The notes beneath the pieces are model-generated. The model saw only the letters and a list, made by a program, of their open reading frames with translations, was not told where the DNA came from and searched no databases. The translations under genes and the position numbers were made by a program. Positions 1 to 5,312 of a stretch of 5,312 nucleotides of DNA are shown here, piece by piece (the first letter of the stretch is position 1; every line of letters begins with the position of its first letter). Source of the stretch: Burkholderiaceae bacterium (lineage in GTDB: Bacteria; Pseudomonadota; Gammaproteobacteria; Burkholderiales; Burkholderiaceae); contig JASLEM010000380.1 of assembly GCA_030151165.1 (NCBI GenBank), positions 1-5,312 on the forward strand, written 5' to 3'.

Positions 1-555
1 CTGAACCTGGAGCCCGTGGCCGTCGGCGGCTTCGAGCGCAACACCGTCAACGTGGCCGAATCCGTCAAGACCATCGTCGCGGCCCATCCCGACGGCGTGG
101 TGCAGATCGGTTCGTACAAGGCCTGCGCCGCGTTCATCCGCCAGGCCCGCGCGGCCGGCTACGGCGGCCAGTTCTTCAACGTGTCCTTCGTCGGCACGAA
201 GGCGCTGTCGGACGAGCTGAAGGCCGAGGCGCTGGGGGTCGTCGTCAGCCAGGTGGTGCCCTACCCGTTCTCGCCGGCCGTGCCGCTGGTGCGCGACTAC
301 CTGGAGGCCGTCAAGGCCGCCGGCGACGACGCCACGGCCAACTACTCGAGCCTCGAGGGCTACATCGACGCGCGCATCTTCGTCGAAGGCCTGCGCCGCG
401 GCCGCGCCAACACGCGCGAGGCGCTGGCCACCGGCCTGGAGTCGCTGCAGCATGTCGACTTCGACGGCTTCAACCTCAACTTCGGCCGCGAGCACGCGGC
501 GTCGCATTTCGTCGAGCTGTCGATGCTGACGGGCGACGGCGGCGTCAAGCGCTGA
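1..555 (+). CDS. ABC transporter substrate-binding protein, branched-chain amino acid (LivK) type, C-terminal part
   Basis: The reading frame is open from base 1 and ends with TGA at 553-555, giving 184 visible residues; the start lies outside the window. Full-length members of this family (periplasmic binding protein fold type I, Peripla_BP_6) are about 370-400 residues, so roughly the second half is present. Family-like features are the phrase around residues 33-49 (VVQIGSYKACAAFIRQA), the alternation of helix and strand through GGQFFNVSFVG (55-65), the VVSQVVPYP strand (81-89), and the block YSSLEGYIDARIFVEGLRR (115-133), close to the common 'S.LEG.I.AK...EGLRR' signature of LivK-like proteins. 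The C-terminal FVELSML strand is also typical. Such proteins are secreted to the periplasm and deliver a small ligand (amino acid, urea, amide or aromatic acid) to a Liv-type permease; the ligand cannot be told from this half. The only ATG-type starts in this frame are internal. The gene converges on the minus-strand cluster and is unlikely to belong to it. Confidence 0.9.
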   Translation: MNLEPVAVGGFERNTVNVAESVKTIVAAHPDGVVQIGSYKACAAFIRQARAAGYGGQFFNVSFVGTKALSDELKAEALGVVVSQVVPYPFSPAVPLVRDYLEAVKAAGDDATANYSSLEGYIDARIFVEGLRRGRANTREALATGLESLQHVDFDGFNLNFGREHAASHFVELSMLTGDGGVKR

Positions 556-574
556 CGCGGATCGCCCCGATGCG

Positions 575-603
575 AAAGGCGCGGCCGGGGTCGCGCCTTT
601 TTT
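575..603 (+). terminator. Rho-independent terminator of the substrate-binding protein gene
   Basis: A perfect 9-bp stem pairs AAAGGCGCG (575-583) with CGCGCCTTT (592-600) around an 8-base loop, and the T run continues to 603 to give six T in a row. It begins 19 bases after the TGA of the binding-protein gene. The structure also lies about 30 bases past the end of the convergent C13 gene. Read from the minus strand, however, only three T follow the stem, so it should terminate much better for the plus strand. Confidence 0.85.
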
Positions 604-634
604 CATGCGCGCGCGACCGGTCTTCCACGGCCAC

Positions 635-2074
635 TCATCGCGCCGACGATGCCGCCAGTTGCGCCTCGAGCACCGCCAGTCGCGCGCGGATCGCGCCGCC
701 GACGCTGATCTGCGGATTGGAGTAGCCGTCGGTCTTGCCGGCCTCGCGCTCGCGTTGCGCGATCACGTTACGGGCCGCCGCGTGGGCCTTCTCGAACGAC
801 CAGGTGTGGCGCAACTGCTCGTCGTACATCGCCCGCCCGAAGAAGGTGAGCGGCGACTTGCTGCCGCATCCGAAGGACGTGTGGTCGGCGTCCGCGGCGG
901 TCATCACCAGCGTGCCGTCGCCCGCCAGCGGCGCGATCCAGCTGCCCGAGAAGCAGGCCGAGATCGAGATCACGCGATAGCGCACGCCCGCGTCGTCGAG
1001 CCATTTCTTCAGCGCCTGCGGCGTCACCGGATCGATTGTGATCGGCCAGAAATCCATCGCGAGACGGCCGTCGGCCCCGCCGTGCGAGGTGAGGTGGATG
1101 AACAGCACGTCCTCGTCGCGATCCATGCGCTGCGCCATGCGCTGGATCGTGCGCTGCAGGTTGAGCGGCGTCGCCCAGGGCATCGTGTCCACCGTCGCGG
1201 GATTGTTGACGAGCTGCACCGTCCGGCCCGCCGCGTCGAAGCGCTGCGACATCGTGCCGGCGACCATCGCGCTCTCGCGCATGAACACGTCCTGGCTGGC
1301 GTACGGCGCGAACGTGATGGCGTACAGGTCGACGACGCCGTGGCGCTGCGGCTTCACGGCGTCCAGGCTCGCCGCCAGCAGCACGGGCTGGTGCTCCATC
1401 ATGGGCTGCGTGACCTTCATCGGCTCGTCGTCGGCTTCATCCGCCGTCGGCCTGATCGCCTGCCAGAAATGGGGTTGCAGCCACCACGCGTTGACGGCGA
1501 TCACCCCCGCCATCACCGCGACGAGGACCACGCGCGGCGCGACGCGGCGCGCGCCAACCTGCCAGACGATGCGCGCCTGCGCGAGCCACACCCACGCCAG
1601 CGGCGCCAGCCAGATCGCCCACTGCGCGGTGGAAGAGAGGTGTCCGGTCGACCAGCCCTCGTGGCGCAACACCAGGAAGACGATCGTGTACGCGACATTG
1701 AAGACGACCGACTGCGCGAAGAACATCGCGAAGATCGTCGCCGTGTCGATCCGCGCGGGCGTCGGATATTGCTGGCGGTGCGCCGATCTCGCGACCAGCC
1801 AGCAGACGAACGCCGTCGCGGCGGTCGGCAGCCAGTCGACCGTCAGTGCGCCCCAGACGAAGGTCGCGTCGCCCGCGATCCACAGGCGTCCCGCCAGGAT
1901 GGCGACCGCGTAGTCCGCTGCGACGATCGCGAGCACGCCGGCCGGCGTGGCCAGCAGGCCCGACCAGTCGACGCGCAGCAGGACGACGGAGCGACACGCG
2001 GCGCGCGTCCAGCGCGCCAGCGATCTCGCGACGTCACGCGACGCTCGCACCGACGCATCGACAACAGCTTCCAT
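635..2074 (-). CDS. Membrane-anchored C13 family (legumain-like) cysteine peptidase
   Basis: The predicted protein has 479 residues. The C-terminal half carries the clan CD His/Cys dyad: LTSHGG with His331 after a hydrophobic strand (VLFIHLTS), and ISACFSG with Cys374 after a second strand (YRVISIS). Further conserved-looking blocks are MTAADADHTSFGCG (391-404) and GYSNPQISVGG (450-460). This arrangement matches peptidase family C13, which includes legumain and the GPI transamidase subunit GPI8. The N-terminal half has about five membrane segments (roughly 45-63, 80-96, 112-136, 151-167, 181-199). Positive residues lie before segment 1, between 2 and 3, and between 4 and 5, which puts the N terminus in the cytoplasm and the catalytic domain in the periplasm. 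The start at 2074 is chosen because GGGAGGG lies 8 bases upstream. The frame extends to an ATG at 2152 (505 residues), but that extra stretch is Arg-rich and poorly preceded. The substrate is unknown, and peptidase versus transpeptidase activity cannot be decided from sequence. Confidence 0.85.
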   Translation of the reverse strand: MEAVVDASVRASRDVARSLARWTRAACRSVVLLRVDWSGLLATPAGVLAIVAADYAVAILAGRLWIAGDATFVWGALTVDWLPTAATAFVCWLVARSAHRQQYPTPARIDTATIFAMFFAQSVVFNVAYTIVFLVLRHEGWSTGHLSSTAQWAIWLAPLAWVWLAQARIVWQVGARRVAPRVVLVAVMAGVIAVNAWWLQPHFWQAIRPTADEADDEPMKVTQPMMEHQPVLLAASLDAVKPQRHGVVDLYAITFAPYASQDVFMRESAMVAGTMSQRFDAAGRTVQLVNNPATVDTMPWATPLNLQRTIQRMAQRMDRDEDVLFIHLTSHGGADGRLAMDFWPITIDPVTPQALKKWLDDAGVRYRVISISACFSGSWIAPLAGDGTLVMTAADADHTSFGCGSKSPLTFFGRAMYDEQLRHTWSFEKAHAAARNVIAQREREAGKTDGYSNPQISVGGAIRARLAVLEAQLAASSAR

Positions 2075-2082
2075 GTTCCAGG

Positions 2083-2089
2083 CCCTCCC
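2083..2089 (-). promoter_or_regulatory. Shine-Dalgarno sequence of the C13 peptidase gene
   Basis: On the minus strand these bases read GGGAGGG, 8 bases before the ATG at 2074. It is the strongest ribosome binding site among the candidate starts of this gene. The ATG at 2125 has only GAGG at a similar distance and the ATG at 2152 has no good match. It is therefore the main reason for choosing the shorter protein. Confidence 0.55.
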
Positions 2090-2163
2090 GAGGCTCGCGC
2101 GTTCGTTCCGCTCGTCGCGTCGCATCGGCTGCGCCTCGCGCCGGCCGTGCATCGTCTCGTCGG

Positions 2164-2192
2164 AATATAGCCGCGACGCGGCGGCGCATCAC
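2164..2192 (-). promoter_or_regulatory. Candidate sigma70-type promoter for the C13 peptidase gene
   Basis: The short gap after GT2 holds an AT-rich island unusual for this window. On the minus strand it reads TATATT (2169-2164; five of six bases of the -10 consensus), preceded after 17 bases by GTGATG (2192-2187; three of six bases of the -35 consensus). Transcription would begin near 2157, leaving a leader of about 80 bases before the ATG at 2074 and almost none before the ATG at 2152. This is a consensus match only; the weak -35 makes it tentative. Confidence 0.35.
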
Positions 2193-2193
2193 G

Positions 2194-3135
2194 TCACTTG
2201 CGCATGATCTTCCACGCCCGACCCATCAGGTCGCTGCTGGAACGCGCCTTCGCCGCGAGCCGCGCGTCGCCGCCGCGCAGCAGCGACGCCGCGCGATAGA
2301 GCACGGCGCGCAGGCCGAAGCCGGCGATGGTGACGAGGTCGTACAGCAGCACGCCCTTGTCGCCGCGCATGTGCAGGTAGAACTGGCGCGGGCCCTTCAG
2401 CGAGGACAGCATCACGCTCGCCTCCTGCTGCTTCATGCTCTCGCCCTGGTAGTGGACGATCGACGCGCACGGCGTGTAGACCACCTGCCCGCCGGCCATC
2501 TTGAGGCGATGGCACAGCTCCATGTCCTCGCCGTACATGAAGTAGTGCGGGTTGAAGAGCTGGCCGCCGAGCTTGTCGGCGCGCAGGATCATCACCGCGC
2601 CGGACACCCAGTCCACCTCGATGTCGTGGCTCACGTCGCGGTCGAGGTACAGCGGCATCGGGCGCCAGCTCGGGGGCAGGATGCGGTCGACGAAGAAGTA
2701 GTGGTTGATCACGTTGGCGAGCCGCGGATAGGCGCCGCCCGTCCAGCGCTGCAGGCTCAGGTCGGCGTTGAGCAGGCGGCAGCCCATGACCGACGCCGCG
2801 GGCGTCTCGTCCATGTGCTTCACCAGCGCCGCGATCGAGCCGGGCAGCACCTTGGTGTCCGGGTTCAGCAGCAGCACGTAGCGGCCATGGCACAACGGCA
2901 GCGCCTGGTTGTTGGCGCGGCCGAAGCCGACGTTGTCCTTGTTGGCGATCAACGGCAGCTGCGGGAACTCGGCGCGCACCATGTCGACGCTGCCGTCATG
3001 CGAGTCGTTGTCGACGACGATGAGCTCCAGGCGATCCGCGGGGATGCCGCCGTCCTCCAGCGTCGAGCGCAGGCACTCGCGCAGCAGGTCGCGCACGTTC
3101 CAGTTGACGACGATGATGCTGACTTCGATGTTCAT
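2194..3135 (-). CDS. Family 2 glycosyltransferase (GT-A fold, rhamnosyltransferase-like)
   Basis: This 313-residue protein has the layout of GT2 enzymes that add a sugar from a nucleotide donor to a growing glycan on the cytoplasmic face of the membrane. Residues 4-13 (EVSIIVVNWN) form the first Rossmann-like strand. VDNDSHDGS (41-49) is the nucleotide-binding acidic motif. NVGFGRANNQAL (68-79) is the WbbL-type helix, and LLLNPDT (88-94) is the DXD-equivalent metal site, here with the usual NPD form of rhamnosyltransferase-like members. The acceptor side has WVSGAVMILRAD (176-187) and the YGEDMELCHR motif (201-210) with the probable catalytic acidic pair Glu203/Asp204, followed by His228. The C-terminal 70 residues are basic and may be membrane-associated. 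The sugar transferred cannot be told from sequence. The start follows from the conserved N terminus; its ribosome binding site is poor. The gene lies 79 bases after the acyltransferase, with a hexanucleotide repeat in between. Confidence 0.92.
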   Translation of the reverse strand: MNIEVSIIVVNWNVRDLLRECLRSTLEDGGIPADRLELIVVDNDSHDGSVDMVRAEFPQLPLIANKDNVGFGRANNQALPLCHGRYVLLLNPDTKVLPGSIAALVKHMDETPAASVMGCRLLNADLSLQRWTGGAYPRLANVINHYFFVDRILPPSWRPMPLYLDRDVSHDIEVDWVSGAVMILRADKLGGQLFNPHYFMYGEDMELCHRLKMAGGQVVYTPCASIVHYQGESMKQQEASVMLSSLKGPRQFYLHMRGDKGVLLYDLVTIAGFGLRAVLYRAASLLRGGDARLAAKARSSSDLMGRAWKIMRK

Positions 3136-3194
3136 CGGGAGGCGCTCGGGCTGATGCGGATACGGATACGGATACGGATACGGGGTTCGGGCAT
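3132..3194 (-). other. Possible 20-codon upstream ORF overlapping the GT2 start
   Basis: An ATG at 3194-3192 opens a short frame that encodes MPEP, five Arg-Ile pairs and SPSASR, then stops at TGA 3134-3132. That stop overlaps the GT2 ATG (3135-3133) as ATGA, the same junction seen between the GT4 and acyltransferase genes. The overlap could couple GT2 translation to ribosomes ending on the small ORF. There is no good Shine-Dalgarno sequence before its ATG, and the Arg-Ile pairs are only the hexamer repeat read in this frame, so it may not be translated at all. Confidence 0.2.
3157..3183. repeat. Perfect hexanucleotide tandem repeat (CGGATA, 4.5 copies)
   Basis: Four exact copies of CGGATA (TATCCG on the minus strand) run from 3157 to 3180, followed by a half copy CGG to 3183; a degenerate copy (GATGCG) precedes them. 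The array fills 27 of the 79 bases between the acyltransferase stop and the GT2 start, ending 21 bases before the GT2 ATG. No other tandem array of this quality was seen in the window. A change in copy number would alter the length of the leader without shifting frame. Confidence 0.9.
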
Positions 3195-3214
3195 GGCGAT
3201 GCCGACGCGGCGCC

Positions 3215-3829
3215 TCACAGCTTGACGTCCGGCTGCGCCGCGGCGCCGACGATGACGCGCGGCTTGGGCCACATCACCAGCGAGTGGTCGGGGACGTCGG
3301 TCGTGACGAGCGCGCACGGGCCGACGTGCACGCCGTCGCCGAGGCGCACCGGGCCCAGCACCTTGGCGCCGAACGCGAGCACGACGTCGTCGCCGACCAC
3401 CGGATAGCCCGGGCCGCCGCCGATGTCCTCGACACCGAAGCCGCCGCCGCAACCGCCCTCGCCCTGCACCGTGAAGCGCGCGCCGATGCGGCCGAACAGG
3501 TAGACGCCGGTCGCGTGCGCGACGAGCGCGGAGGCGCCGATCGACGTCGTCGGCGGGATCTCCGCGCGCGTCAGGTAGGTCGCGAACAGCGCGATGAAGC
3601 GCGCCAGCTTCGTCCAGCGGCGCAGGTACCAATAGCGCGCGATGCGGTGCCAGAACAGCGCCTGCATGCCGGGCAACAGGAAGTAGTAGACGCGGTGGCC
3701 GAGCGACGCGCCCTCCTCCATGTGCGACGCGATGCGCGACAGGTCGGAGCGGATCAGCGCGCGCGTCTCGGCCCAGGTGAGCTTGTCGTCGGGTACGGCA
3801 GCGGGTATCGGAGTGGAGGTCGTGTTCAT
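3215..3829 (-). CDS. Serine-acetyltransferase-like acyltransferase (left-handed beta-helix)
   Basis: The 204-residue protein resembles the CysE/EpsC serine O-acetyltransferase group. An alpha-helical N-terminal part (about 15-88) contains the RSDL segment (27-30) and a hydrophobic stretch YYFLLPGMQALFWHRIARYWYL (48-69). It is followed by hexapeptide-repeat coils: IPPTTSIGASALVAHATGVY (91-110), GDDVVLAFGAKVLGPV (146-161) and LGDGVHVGPCALVTTDVP (163-180). His105 in AHATG matches the catalytic histidine of CysE (DHATG). Other CysE active-site features are changed: Glu90 sits where Asp is expected in DIHP, and GGPGYP (137-143) replaces the usual RHP. A Gly-rich loop (122-141) is longer than usual, and WPKPR replaces the normal GxPAR ending. 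In this context it more likely acetylates or acylates a sugar, or makes an activated precursor, than serves cysteine synthesis, but that is inference. The ATG overlaps the GT4 stop (ATGA, 3829-3826), so the two genes are translationally coupled. Although the frame is open much further upstream, the stretch beyond this start is antiphase to the GT4 gene and looks non-coding. Confidence 0.85.
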   Translation of the reverse strand: MNTTSTPIPAAVPDDKLTWAETRALIRSDLSRIASHMEEGASLGHRVYYFLLPGMQALFWHRIARYWYLRRWTKLARFIALFATYLTRAEIPPTTSIGASALVAHATGVYLFGRIGARFTVQGEGGCGGGFGVEDIGGGPGYPVVGDDVVLAFGAKVLGPVRLGDGVHVGPCALVTTDVPDHSLVMWPKPRVIVGAAAQPDVKL

Positions 3830-4962
3830 GCGGATCTCGTGCGTCGGCGCGCGGCGGCGAAGCGCGCCATCACGTCCAGGTAGTACGCTTCCTGCGCGGC
3901 GGCGACGCTGTCCCAGTCGAACTGCCGCGCCCACGCGCGCACGGACGCGCCGCGGCGCGCGAGCTCGTCGTCCGGCGCGGCGAGCACGCGCTGCAGGGCG
4001 TCGGCGTAGGCGTCGACGTCGTACGGCGCGACGCGCGGGCAATCGGGTGCCGCGACCTCGTTCATCGGCGCGCGATCCCACACCACGGCGACGCGCGCCG
4101 CGGCGTTGGCCTCGGCGATCGTCATGCCGAAGGTCTCGTCGCGCGAGGGCATCGCGAGCACGCGGCAGCCTTCGAGCAGGCGCAGGCGTTGCGCGGCGTC
4201 GTACGCGCCCGTGAGCGTGACCCACGCGCGCAGGCCGAGTCGGTCGACCAGCGCGTCCAGCGCCTCGCCGCCCTGCACCGTGCCGGCGATCGTGAGCGGC
4301 GGCCGCGACGCTTCGGGGATGCGGGCGAGCGCCTGCAGCAGCAGGTCGATGCCTTTCGCGTGCATCTCGGTGCGGCCGAGGAACAGCACGCCGCGGTTGC
4401 GCGCGTCGACGGGCGGCACGCCGAACAGGGCGTCGTCGACGCCGTTCGGGATCACGCGGCAGTCGGCGCCCGGCGCGCGCGCGGTGATGCGCTCGCGCAT
4501 CGCCTCGGTCAGCACGACGAAGTGGTCGTACAGGCGCACGCCGTAGTCCTCGCCCCAGTGGAACGGGAGCTTCAGCCACTCGGTGTACTTGCGCGCGAAG
4601 AACCACTGCACCGACGCGATCATCGGGCGGTCGCGGCGGCGGAACAGCGGCGTCCAGGTGGCCGAGGACGGCGGCATGAAGTCCTCCACCAGCAGGTCGT
4701 GCTCGAAACGGCGCACCGCGCGCGGCAGCGCCAGCGCGAACGTGATGTGGTGCGACGAGCCGTGTTCGCGCACGCGCCGGCCCAGGCGCACGTAGCGCAC
4801 GCCCTCGCGCACGAGCTCGGGCGTCGACCCGGGGAAGGTGGGCGTCAGCACCGTCACCTCGTGGCGGCGCGCGAGGCGGCGGCAGATCTCGAAGGTGCGC
4901 ACCGGGCCGCCGCCGGCGAGGGGGTTGGCGTGGTCGTCGGGGTCGAGGTGCAGGATGCGCAT
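3826..4962 (-). CDS. Family 4 glycosyltransferase (GT-B fold)
   Basis: This 378-residue protein has the normal length and two-domain form of retaining GT4 enzymes. The N-terminal domain begins MRILHLDPDDHANPLAGGGPVRTFEICRRL in pattern: a first strand followed by the Gly-rich loop (17-19) and a helix, as in the MurG/GT4 acceptor domain. The C-terminal domain contains VIPNGVD (170-176), VLFLGRTEMHAKGIDLLL (192-209) with Lys203 in the donor-phosphate position, the strand LTIAG (223-227), and the E-x7-E motif ETFGMTIAE (Glu276 and Glu284), which binds the nucleotide sugar. It would transfer a sugar to a lipid-linked glycan in the cytoplasm; the donor cannot be named. The start follows one base after the stop of the flippase gene and the end overlaps the acyltransferase start by four bases, so all three are probably in one operon. 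The ribosome binding site is weak, in keeping with coupled translation. Confidence 0.92.
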   Translation of the reverse strand: MRILHLDPDDHANPLAGGGPVRTFEICRRLARRHEVTVLTPTFPGSTPELVREGVRYVRLGRRVREHGSSHHITFALALPRAVRRFEHDLLVEDFMPPSSATWTPLFRRRDRPMIASVQWFFARKYTEWLKLPFHWGEDYGVRLYDHFVVLTEAMRERITARAPGADCRVIPNGVDDALFGVPPVDARNRGVLFLGRTEMHAKGIDLLLQALARIPEASRPPLTIAGTVQGGEALDALVDRLGLRAWVTLTGAYDAAQRLRLLEGCRVLAMPSRDETFGMTIAEANAAARVAVVWDRAPMNEVAAPDCPRVAPYDVDAYADALQRVLAAPDDELARRGASVRAWARQFDWDSVAAAQEAYYLDVMARFAAARRRTRSA

Positions 4963-4963
4963 C

Positions 4964-5312
4964 TCAGCGTCCGAAGAGTGCTTGCAGGCGTTGACGCGCG
5001 CCGGCGATCTGGTCGACCTGCAAGGCGCCGCTGACGATCAGCACCAGCAGGTACGCCGCCAGTGCACCGGCCAGGGCGGCGGGCGCGCCGACCGGCAGGG
5101 CGACGACGAGCACCGCCACACCCACCGCCGCCGCCAGCAGCACGCGGCTGAGATCGCGCGCCAGGTTCTTGAGCTCGAGCAGCCGCACCACCCAGCGCAC
5201 GCGATACCCCACCCGGCATGCGATCGCCAGCGCGCCCAGGTCGTGCGCCTGCGCCTTGGCGGCCATCATCGTCGACGACAGGATCTGGTCCAGCGTCACC
5301 AGCACGGCGCAG
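4964..5312 (-). CDS. Probable polysaccharide flippase / membrane biosynthesis protein, C-terminal part
   Basis: The frame is open to the window edge (codons readable from 5311) and ends with TGA at 4966-4964, giving about 115 residues. A GTG at 5305 could serve as a start, but a protein beginning there would be an odd fragment, so the gene most likely continues upstream. The opening LVTLDQILSSTMMAAKAQ recalls the loop before the last helices of Wzx/MATE-type oligosaccharide flippases. It is followed by a basic, amphipathic stretch (33-56), two hydrophobic segments (about 57-73 and 77-95) and a short basic tail, a common ending for such flippases. These proteins move lipid-linked glycan units across the inner membrane, which suits the glycosyltransferases next to it. 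Two membrane helices and a loop are thin evidence, so another polytopic membrane protein remains possible. One base separates it from the GT4 gene. Confidence 0.5.
   Translation of the reverse strand, partial: CAVLVTLDQILSSTMMAAKAQAHDLGALAIACRVGYRVRWVVRLLELKNLARDLSRVLLAAAVGVAVLVVALPVGAPAALAGALAAYLLVLIVSGALQVDQIAGARQRLQALFGR

Noticed and set aside
575..603. Use of the terminator hairpin in both directions, ending the C13 transcript as well.
   Set aside because: The stem is symmetric, but on the minus strand only three T follow it before CGC, so efficient termination for the C13 gene is not supported.
605..2170. A 521-codon open frame on the plus strand across the whole C13 gene.
   Set aside because: Its product is a low-complexity Arg/His/Ala/Asp-rich string with no recognisable motif, while the opposite strand encodes a protein with membrane helices and a catalytic dyad. 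Long antisense frames are expected at this GC content.
2171..2181. A small inverted repeat, CCGCG-A-CGCGG, after the GT2 gene, as a possible terminator.
   Set aside because: The loop is a single base and no T run follows on the minus strand, so it cannot act as a normal intrinsic terminator; it also sits in the spacer of the candidate promoter.
1846..3225. A 459-codon open frame on the plus strand across GT2 and the gap beside it.
   Set aside because: The product is Arg/Ala/Val/His-rich without motifs and lies antisense to a well-supported GT2 enzyme; its end simply reads the hexamer repeat.
3830..4606. An upstream extension of the acyltransferase frame that would make a 463-residue fusion protein.
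   Set aside because: The extra 259 residues are Arg/Ala/Pro-rich and read the GT4 gene out of frame. The ATG at 3829, in an ATGA overlap with the GT4 stop, gives a protein of normal family length.
4189..5034. A 281-codon plus-strand frame across the GT4 gene.
   Set aside because: Arg/Ala/Val/His/Gln-rich and without motifs; it is the antisense shadow of GT4, whose E-x7-E and Gly-loop motifs are clear.

Overview
This is a GC-rich, densely coding bacterial stretch whose third codon positions are strongly biased to G and C. The gene content is typical of a Gram-negative proteobacterium: a LivK-type periplasmic binding protein, polysaccharide-building genes, and a membrane-anchored C13 peptidase. 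Burkholderiales-like Betaproteobacteria are the best guess from protein style, but nothing in the window proves the taxon.

Layout. At the left edge (1-555, plus strand) is the C-terminal part of an ABC-transporter substrate-binding protein of the branched-chain amino acid type. It is closed by a clear Rho-independent terminator at 575-603. Everything else is on the minus strand and reads from right to left. First comes the C-terminal end of a probable Wzx-type polysaccharide flippase (4964-5312, cut by the window edge). It is followed by a family 4 glycosyltransferase (3826-4962), a serine-acetyltransferase-like left-handed beta-helix acyltransferase (3215-3829), a family 2 glycosyltransferase (2194-3135) and a multi-pass membrane protein with a legumain-like (C13, clan CD) cysteine peptidase domain (635-2074, possibly 635-2152).

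How the genes fit together. The first three minus-strand genes are packed tightly (1-base gap, then an ATGA start/stop overlap) and are probably translated from one message. Flippase, two glycosyltransferases and an acyltransferase are the usual parts of a locus that builds and exports an exopolysaccharide, capsule or O-antigen-like glycan. The C13 gene follows GT2 after 41-119 bases, depending on its start, and has its own candidate promoter and Shine-Dalgarno sequence, so it may be independently expressed. The plus-strand transporter gene converges on the cluster and is probably unrelated.

Points worth a second look are the C13 peptidase beside glycan genes, a perfect hexanucleotide tandem repeat in the leader of the GT2 gene (inside a small upstream ORF that overlaps the GT2 start codon), the loss of catalytic residues in the acyltransferase, and a possible internal shortening of the flippase.
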